Assembly: GCA_937927945.1 (NCBI GenBank)
Contig: CALEYW010000076.1
Span: 1 to 63,630, forward strand
DNA from: an uncultured candidate division WPS-2 bacterium
GTDB lineage: Bacteria; Vulcanimicrobiota; Vulcanimicrobiia; Vulcanimicrobiales; Vulcanimicrobiaceae
DNA length: 63,630 nt
Reading direction: 5' to 3'
A model generated the notes under the pieces. The model did not search any database, had not been told where the DNA came from, and saw nothing but the letters and a program-made list of their open reading frames with translations. Of the stretch, positions 59,061 through 63,630 are shown piece after piece. Both the position numbers and the translations under genes were made by a program. The stretch's first letter is position 1. The number at the start of each line of letters is the position of its first letter.

Positions 59061-60353
59061 ATGCGCCGAAATGCACCCGTCATGCAAACGATCCGGGAGC
59101 GCGCAGCCGACCTGCTGGAGCGCGTCCGCACCATCGACTCATCGCTGAATGCTTACGTCGCGATCGACGAGGAGGCGGTGCTCCGCGACGCTGCGCGACT
59201 CGACGCGATCCCGTCCGGCGAGCGGGGTCCGCTGCATGGGTGGACGCTTGCGGTGAAGGACATCGTCGACGTCGCGGGGCTTCCGACCCGCGCCGGATCA
59301 TCGTTCTTCCGGCGTGACCCGCAGCGCGACGCGCCCGTCGTCGCCGCACTGCGCGACGCGGGCGCGCTCGTGATCGGCAAGACCAACACGCACGAGTTCG
59401 CCTGGGGGATCACGACCGAGAACCCGCATTTCGGGCGCACCGCGAATCCATGGAACCCGGCCCGGACGGTCGGCGGCTCCAGTGGAGGTTCGGGAGCGGC
59501 GGTCGCCGCCGGCCTAGCCGACTTCGCGCTAGGAAGCGACACGCTGGGCTCGATCCGCATCCCCGCGGCGCTCAACGGGATCAGCGGGCTGCGCCCGGCG
59601 ACGCACGCGCTTTCGCTCGACGGCATCTTCCCGCTCGCGATCGGCCTCGACACGGTCGGTCCGTTCGCGCACGACCTCGAGAAGGTGCAGCGCGTGTACG
59701 ACGTGCTCGCCGGCAGCGCGGTCGCCGAGAGCACGATCCGGCGCGTGTGCCGCCTGCGCGGCGGCGGCTGGGATCGCGTCGATCCGGCGGTCGCGGCCGC
59801 TCTCGACGCCGCCGTCGACGTGCTGCGCGCGGGCGGAATGCACGTCGAGGAGATCTCATGGTGGGACGACGAGCTGATGAGTGCCGTGGCGATCGTGCAG
59901 CAGCGCGCCGCCGCACGCGTGCACGAACCGTACTTCCCGGAACATGCGAACGAGTACGGCGCGGACGTGCGCGCTCGCGTCGCTCATGCGCTCGGCGTCA
60001 CCGAATTTGCGGAGCACGCAGCGCGCGACGTCGTCGCGCGGGCGCGCGCGGCATGGGAGGCGGCGACCGGCGGATACGACGCCGCGCTCGCGCCGTCCGT
60101 CGGTGCCGAGGCACCGCTCGCGCCCGTTCCGGCCGCCTTCCGCGATGAAACGCTTCCGTTGGTCGCGCCCGCGAGCGCCTTCGGATTGCCGGTCGCCGCG
60201 GTTCCGGTCGGCTTCGGACCGGCCGGGATGCCGCTCGGCATGCAGATCATCGCAACGCGCGACGTGGCCGCCGCCTTCTCCGTCGGACGGCAATTTCAAG
60301 CCGCGACGGATTGGCATGCCCGGCGTCCGCAACTCGAGCAGCCCACGGTGTAG
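59061..60353 (+). CDS. Amidase signature-family enzyme
   Basis: A 430-residue amidase (GatA/AtzF-like). The Ser-cisSer-Lys triad is seen as Lys66 in LAVKDIVDVAG, the cis-Ser in ARTVGGSSGGSGAAVAAGLA (about 140) and the nucleophile Ser164 in LGSDTLGSIRIPAALNG. The oxyanion stretch reads TLGS rather than the usual TGGS. Substrate unknown: an aspartyl/glutamyl-tRNA role is unlikely as no gatB/C is near. ATG 59061, or ATG 59082 (MQTIRER), may be the start. Confidence 0.9.
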   Translation: MRRNAPVMQTIRERAADLLERVRTIDSSLNAYVAIDEEAVLRDAARLDAIPSGERGPLHGWTLAVKDIVDVAGLPTRAGSSFFRRDPQRDAPVVAALRDAGALVIGKTNTHEFAWGITTENPHFGRTANPWNPARTVGGSSGGSGAAVAAGLADFALGSDTLGSIRIPAALNGISGLRPATHALSLDGIFPLAIGLDTVGPFAHDLEKVQRVYDVLAGSAVAESTIRRVCRLRGGGWDRVDPAVAAALDAAVDVLRAGGMHVEEISWWDDELMSAVAIVQQRAAARVHEPYFPEHANEYGADVRARVAHALGVTEFAEHAARDVVARARAAWEAATGGYDAALAPSVGAEAPLAPVPAAFRDETLPLVAPASAFGLPVAAVPVGFGPAGMPLGMQIIATRDVAAAFSVGRQFQAATDWHARRPQLEQPTV

Positions 60354-60358
60354 GGAGC

Positions 60359-60388
60359 TTGACATGTGACCCAAAGGTCACCTATCAT
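60359..60388 (+). promoter_or_regulatory. Promoter with operator in its spacer, upstream of the second ArsR gene
   Basis: A consensus -35 TTGACA (60359-60364) and a near-consensus -10 TATCAT (60383-60388) are 18 bases apart. The spacer holds a perfect inverted repeat GTGACC (60366-60371) CAAA GGTCAC (60376-60381). Transcription would begin about at the GTG start codon (60395), so the message may be leaderless. Autorepression by the ArsR product blocking RNA polymerase is the natural reading. Confidence 0.75.
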
Positions 60389-60394
60389 TTGGCC

Positions 60395-60706
60395 GTGGAC
60401 GACGTCTTCCGGGCGCTAGCCGATCCGAGCCGCCGCCACTTGCTCGATTCGCTGTTTCGTCGCGACGGCCAGACGCTCGGAGAGCTCTGTGCCGATCTCG
60501 ACATGACGCGGTTCGCGGTGATGAAGCATCTGCGCGTGCTGGAAAACGCGAGCCTCATCGCAACGCGCCGCCGCGGTCGGGAAAAACTGCACTTTCTCAA
60601 CGCCGTGCCGATCCAACGGCTCTACGATCGCTGGGTCAGCAAATACGCGTCGCGCTGGACGCGCACGCTTGCCGACCTCAAGACAACGCTGGAGAACGAC
60701 ACATGA
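60395..60706 (+). CDS. ArsR-family transcriptional repressor of the SRPBCC unit
   Basis: A 103-residue winged-helix repressor: VFRALADPSRRHLLDSLFRR, LGELCADLDMTRFAVMKHLR (recognition helix), LIATRRRGREKLHFLNAVPI and RWVSKYASRWTRTLADLK. This ArsR plus AHSA1/SRPBCC pairing is common in soil bacteria. GTG 60395 (or TTG 60389) is the start; the stop overlaps the next ATG. Control by its own operator is likely. Confidence 0.92.
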   Translation: MDDVFRALADPSRRHLLDSLFRRDGQTLGELCADLDMTRFAVMKHLRVLENASLIATRRRGREKLHFLNAVPIQRLYDRWVSKYASRWTRTLADLKTTLENDT

Positions 60707-61176
60707 GTGAACCCGTGACCCACGTCTACGAAGTCTACATTCGTACGACCCCCGAGAAGCTGTGGGAAGCAATCACCGACGGTGCGATCACGAGGCAGTA
60801 CCTCTTCGGCGCCGCGCTGGAACCGGGCTCGCTCGAACCGGGCAAGCGGATGCGGTATCGGCTCGAGGACGGAACCCTGATGCTGGACGGCGAGGTGCTC
60901 GAGCTGGAGCGGCACCGGAAGATCGTGCAAACGTGGCGCGGGATGCCGAATGCCGACGATCCGCTCTCGCGCGTGACGTGGGAGATCACGCCGCTCGGCG
61001 ACGTGTGCAAGCTCGCGGTGATCCACGAACACTCCGACGCCTGCACGAAGACCGCCAAGGGCACGCAGGAAGGCTGGCCGATCGTGCTCAGCGGCCTCAA
61101 AACGCTCCTCGAGACCGGCGCGCCCCTCGCCGTCGCGTGGCGCGCCGAAGCGGCTGCGAGTATGTCGAAATGCTAA
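60703..61176 (+). CDS. SRPBCC (AHSA1-like) protein 1
   Basis: A 157-residue START/Bet v1-fold protein: HVYEVYIRTTPEKLWEAITD, RQYLFGAALEPGSLEPG, VLELERHRKIVQTWRGM and EGWPIVLSGLKTLLETG. The hydrophobic cavity binds unknown small ligands. ATGA overlap with the repressor, and a 7-base overlap with the next SRPBCC gene. Confidence 0.9.
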   Translation: MSEPVTHVYEVYIRTTPEKLWEAITDGAITRQYLFGAALEPGSLEPGKRMRYRLEDGTLMLDGEVLELERHRKIVQTWRGMPNADDPLSRVTWEITPLGDVCKLAVIHEHSDACTKTAKGTQEGWPIVLSGLKTLLETGAPLAVAWRAEAAASMSKC

Positions 61177-61634
61177 GGGATGTCCCCTCGGAAGGCGACT
61201 ACGCGAAGCGCATAACGGTTCGAGCACCGCGCGAGCGCGTCTTCGATGCCCTTGCGACGCTCGAGGGCCTGCGCGGATGGTGGACGATCGACGTGACCGG
61301 TTCCCCGGCAGTCGGCAGCGAGCTGCAATTCGGTTTCGACGACGTCGATGAATGGATCGCGATGCGCGTCGACCGCGCGGAGAAGCCATGCTGCGTCGAG
61401 TGGACGTGCGTGGGACAGCGTCACGGGCCCGAACACGATGCGGAATGGGTCGGCACGAGGGTGATCTTCGCGGTTGTCGATCGTGTGCGGGAAGCGTGCG
61501 AGCTCAGCGTCAGGCACATCGGCCTCACCCCGAAACTCGCGTGCTACGAGCAATGCGAGAACGGCTGGGACCATTTCATCGCCAGTCTTGCCGCGTACGT
61601 CGAGCGGGGCCAAGGCTCCCCCTTCAGGTCATGA
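61170..61634 (+). CDS. SRPBCC protein 2
   Basis: A 154-residue protein of the same fold: YAKRITVRAPRERVFDALAT, LRGWWTIDVTGSPAVGSELQ, VEWTCVGQRHGPEHDAEW and ENGWDHFIASLAAYVERG. It differs clearly from its neighbour, so it is not a recent duplicate. Third gene of the arsR unit. Confidence 0.88.
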   Translation: MLRDVPSEGDYAKRITVRAPRERVFDALATLEGLRGWWTIDVTGSPAVGSELQFGFDDVDEWIAMRVDRAEKPCCVEWTCVGQRHGPEHDAEWVGTRVIFAVVDRVREACELSVRHIGLTPKLACYEQCENGWDHFIASLAAYVERGQGSPFRS

Positions 61635-62020
61635 CACCACGCGCGCGCAAAGGGCATATCGACGCGCGGGCACTCTACGACGGTCTCGTCGCCGAAGGGC
61701 TCTTGCAGCCAGACGTCGCCGTCGGACGCGCCTTGCAAAACGACGTGCTGCAAGTCGCCGGTAAGATCTTCGCCTTTCTCAAGGACGATAGACTCGTCGT
61801 GAAGCTGCCCGCGGAACGCGTGCGCGACCTGGTCGCAGCCGGCGGCGCCGTTCCGTTCACCTCCGGCGGACGCGTCATGAAGGAATGGGTCTGCGTCGAT
61901 GCGCCGCCCGAAGCGCCAGGCGAGGATCTCTGGCGTGCCCTGGCTAGCGAGGCGCGGCGCTACGTCGCGGCAGGCGGGCGGAAGCCGCGAACGCAGCTGG
62001 CCCTCACCGAGCGCCGGTAA
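61631..62020 (+). CDS. TfoX N-terminal/YjbR-like small protein
   Basis: A 129-residue protein with ALQNDVLQVAGKIFAFLKDD, RLVVKLPAERVRDLVAAGGA and VPFTSGGRVMKEWVCVDAPP, the pattern of TfoX_N or MmcQ/YjbR-like domains often found beside arsR-SRPBCC pairs. Function not established. ATGA overlap with the preceding gene; its stop overlaps the convergent gene at 62004. Confidence 0.75.
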   Translation: MTPRARKGHIDARALYDGLVAEGLLQPDVAVGRALQNDVLQVAGKIFAFLKDDRLVVKLPAERVRDLVAAGGAVPFTSGGRVMKEWVCVDAPPEAPGEDLWRALASEARRYVAAGGRKPRTQLALTERR

Positions 62021-62522
62021 TGGTCTGCTCGAGGTGCCAGGTCGCACCGCCGTCGCGCGAAACGCGGCCTTCCCACGCGAACGCCGTCGGGGTGATCGAC
62101 TCGAAACTCCACCGGTACCGCTCTGTCGCGGACGGCGCGCCATCGATCAGAATCCGCGCTCCTTCGCGCCGCGCGACGAACTCGAGGATGACGCCGCGCG
62201 GAACGCCTACCCAGACCTGGCGCCACGTTCCGAGCGCGGCATCGTAGAAGCGCACGGTCAGCCCGGTGCGGTGCGGGCTCTCCGGCGGTGAGCCTGCCGG
62301 GCGGAAGCCGATCACGTCGTATACTGCGCGGCCGCCGAGACCCCAGCGAAAGGACCAGAACCCTTCGAGGTCCACCTGCGGTCCAGCGAGAGGCATGAGG
62401 GAGGTCCGCATCTGCCAATCGCCGATCAGCGGTGCGAAGAGGTCTGCTGCCGTCCCCAGCTCGGGATCGGGCCCGTTCGCGGCGAGGCCGGGCATCTGTT
62501 CGGAAAAGGCGTGCATCGTCAT
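62004..62522 (-). CDS. Hypothetical protein, DUF1579-like lipocalin fold
   Basis: A 172-residue soluble protein: DLFAPLIGDWQMRTSLMPLA, DLEGFWSFRWGLGGRAVYDV, VRFYDAALGTWRQVWVGVP and FAWEGRVSRDGGATWHLEQT. The W-rich pattern (IGDW, GFWSF, TWRQVW) is that of small beta-barrel proteins that check a bound ligand, as in DUF1579; assignment is tentative. ATG 62522 or 62516 is the start. Divergent from the AraC gene, which may regulate it. Confidence 0.7.
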   Translation of the reverse strand: MTMHAFSEQMPGLAANGPDPELGTAADLFAPLIGDWQMRTSLMPLAGPQVDLEGFWSFRWGLGGRAVYDVIGFRPAGSPPESPHRTGLTVRFYDAALGTWRQVWVGVPRGVILEFVARREGARILIDGAPSATERYRWSFESITPTAFAWEGRVSRDGGATWHLEQTITGAR

Positions 62523-62579
62523 GCGACCATTCTGCGGCCGCGCCGGCGCCGGCGCTTTCGAAATCGTGCGCTTCTCCTC

Positions 62580-63362
62580 GTGCTGATCGATGCCGCGGAC
62601 GTGCGCTGCACGCGCACGGCACACCACCGCGCCGACGAAGAGGCCTCGTCGCTGCCGACGCTCGTTCTCCCGCGGCGGGGCGTCTTTCGCTACCACGCCG
62701 GCCTGCGATCCATGCTCGCCGACCCGAACACCGTCTTGCTCTTTCACCCCGACGAACCGTATCGCATCTCGCATCCGACCGATCACGGCGACCACTGCAT
62801 CGCGCTGCGGTTCGATCCGGACGCCGTCGCGGACGCGCTGGGCTTCGCAAGCGAGTCCGCCCAAGGGTGGACACCCGACGCGCGAACGAATCGCGCGCTG
62901 CACCGCAGCGCGAATGCCGTTCTGAGCGCGCACGACGCGCTCGCGCGCGATGAACATGCGTTCGAGGTCTTGGCGCTGGTCGGCGGAGTCGAGCCCGTTG
63001 CACCGAACGCGCGCGACGCCGCGCGCATCGACGCGGTCCGCGAGCGTCTGGCCGCCGACGTCGGCGCACACGCCTCGCTGGCCGCGATCGCGTGCGACGC
63101 CGGCCTCTCGCCCTTTCACCTCGCGCGCCGTTTCCGCGCCCGAACCGGGACGTCGCTGCACCAATACCGGCTCGCCCTGCGACTCGCCGTTGCCGAAGCG
63201 ATGCTGCGTGAGGGCAGTGACGACCTGACGCATCTCGCGCTCGATCTGGGTTTCGCGAGTCTTGCGCATTTCAGTGCAGCCTATCGCGCTGCGTACGGCT
63301 GCAGCCCGAGCGCCGCATCCGTCCGATACCGGCGCCAACCGACGAACCGAACCGGGCGGTAG
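62580..63362 (+). CDS. AraC-family transcriptional regulator
   Basis: About 260 residues. The N-terminal cupin-like sensing part has RCTRTAHHRADEEASSLPTL and VLLFHPDEPYRISHPTDHGD; the C-terminal double helix-turn-helix has LAAIACDAGLSPFHLARRFR and HLALDLGFASLAHFSAAYRA AYGCSPSAAS. The GTG at 62580 is chosen because the stretch upstream is Arg-rich and unlike protein; an ATG at 62511 is possible but would overlap the divergent gene. Confidence 0.88.
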   Translation: MLIDAADVRCTRTAHHRADEEASSLPTLVLPRRGVFRYHAGLRSMLADPNTVLLFHPDEPYRISHPTDHGDHCIALRFDPDAVADALGFASESAQGWTPDARTNRALHRSANAVLSAHDALARDEHAFEVLALVGGVEPVAPNARDAARIDAVRERLAADVGAHASLAAIACDAGLSPFHLARRFRARTGTSLHQYRLALRLAVAEAMLREGSDDLTHLALDLGFASLAHFSAAYRAAYGCSPSAASVRYRRQPTNRTGR

Positions 63363-63448
63363 CGTACGGCTGCGGGTCCTGAGCTGTTCCGTGACAGGTA
63401 GCCAGTATAGCCAAACGTACGTTCGTATGCTAACCTGGCAGGGTGACG

Positions 63449-63630
63449 ATGGTCGGGTGGGCACGCCGGCAAGGGATTTCGCTAAGACGGCCTGGCGCTG
63501 GGTGAAAGACGATGCGATGCTTCGCTTATTGTCTGATGCGACGATCGGTGCAGTGGTGGTCGAACATCGGGACCACTTTGCGCGCTTCGGTTCGGAGTAT
63601 CTCGAAGCCGCACTCGCCGCGTCCGGCCGA
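63449..63630 (+). pseudogene. IS607-family serine recombinase (TnpA), frameshifted and internally deleted, cut by window end
   Basis: From the ATG at 63449 the first residues WARRQGIS match the start of IS607-type recombinases. A one-base shift then puts KTAWRWVKDD, the continuation of the MerR-like domain, into another frame. This jumps directly to LRLLSDATIGAVVVEHRDHF ARFGSEYLEAALAASG, which normally follows the catalytic ARVSS region and about 50 more residues. The catalytic Ser segment is missing, so it cannot be active. The end of the window cuts it; a tnpB remnant may follow. Confidence 0.82.

Noticed and set aside
1..63630. CRISPR arrays, tRNA/rRNA genes, complete insertion sequences
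   Set aside because: No spaced direct repeats, cloverleaf-like segments or terminal inverted repeats with an intact transposase were seen by eye.

Overview
The window is very GC-rich (roughly two thirds G+C), densely coded bacterial DNA with few long intergenic gaps. The gene mix fits an aerobic, high-GC, non-model lineage: an actinobacterial-style bcc/aa3 respiratory chain, a full mixed aerobic/anaerobic-type cobalamin pathway, a Tad pilus, SARP-type regulators and an IS607 relic. My best guess is Candidatus Eremiobacterota (WPS-2). That is inference from gene content; Actinobacteria or Chloroflexi are the alternatives.

Layout. 1-4.95 kb (minus): relic of an ECF sigma factor, a cupin, a phosphonate/phosphite-type ABC transporter (phnD-phnC-fused phnE) and a secreted Pro/Thr-rich protein. 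5.0-7.4 kb (plus): a glycosidase-fold protein lacking the expected catalytic Glu residues, a small unknown protein and a PcaD-like hydrolase. 7.4-14.3 kb: respiratory chain in two divergent units, coxII-coxI-coxIV on minus and coxIII-qcrA-qcrB-ctaG-qcrC on plus, around a palindrome. 14.5-15.3 kb: a uvrA pseudogene with several internal deletions. 15.4-16.75 kb: a secreted unknown protein and a phosphatase/rhodanese-like gene with TGA exactly at its catalytic Cys codon (candidate selenoprotein).

16.8-39.5 kb is a cobalamin island. A B12 riboswitch precedes a 20-kb minus-strand series of 17 genes that nearly all overlap: cobB, NiCoT transporter, cobN, chlI-chlD fusion, pduO, cobG, cobH, cobIJ fusion, cbiD, cobL, cobE, cobM, cobK, bluB, cobQ, cbiB and cobD. 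cobU (plus) and cobT-cobS (minus) follow. Together they cover precorrin-2 to adenosylcobalamin with self-made DMB and cobalt uptake. Only precorrin-2 formation (cobA/cysG) is not in view.

39.6-51.8 kb: a zincin-like metallopeptidase, a secreted protein, then a divergent Tad/Flp pilus locus. The minus side carries flp, tadV, cpaB, a tadZ-tadA fusion, tadB, tadC, a second prepilin peptidase, DUF192 and a polytopic membrane protein. The plus side carries the secretin, a second flp and three TadE/TadG-like pseudopilins. 51.8-57.4 kb: a giant BTAD/SARP ATPase regulator, a PAS-GAF-GGDEF-EAL protein and a SET-domain protein. 57.5-63.6 kb: small housekeeping and stress genes (two ArsR regulators with clear operators, VOC, UdgX, amidase, SRPBCC pair, AraC), ending in a broken IS607 serine recombinase cut by the window edge.

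Translational coupling is a strong theme. Some 27 neighbour pairs share the 4-base overlaps GTGA or ATGA, and these were used to set many start codons.
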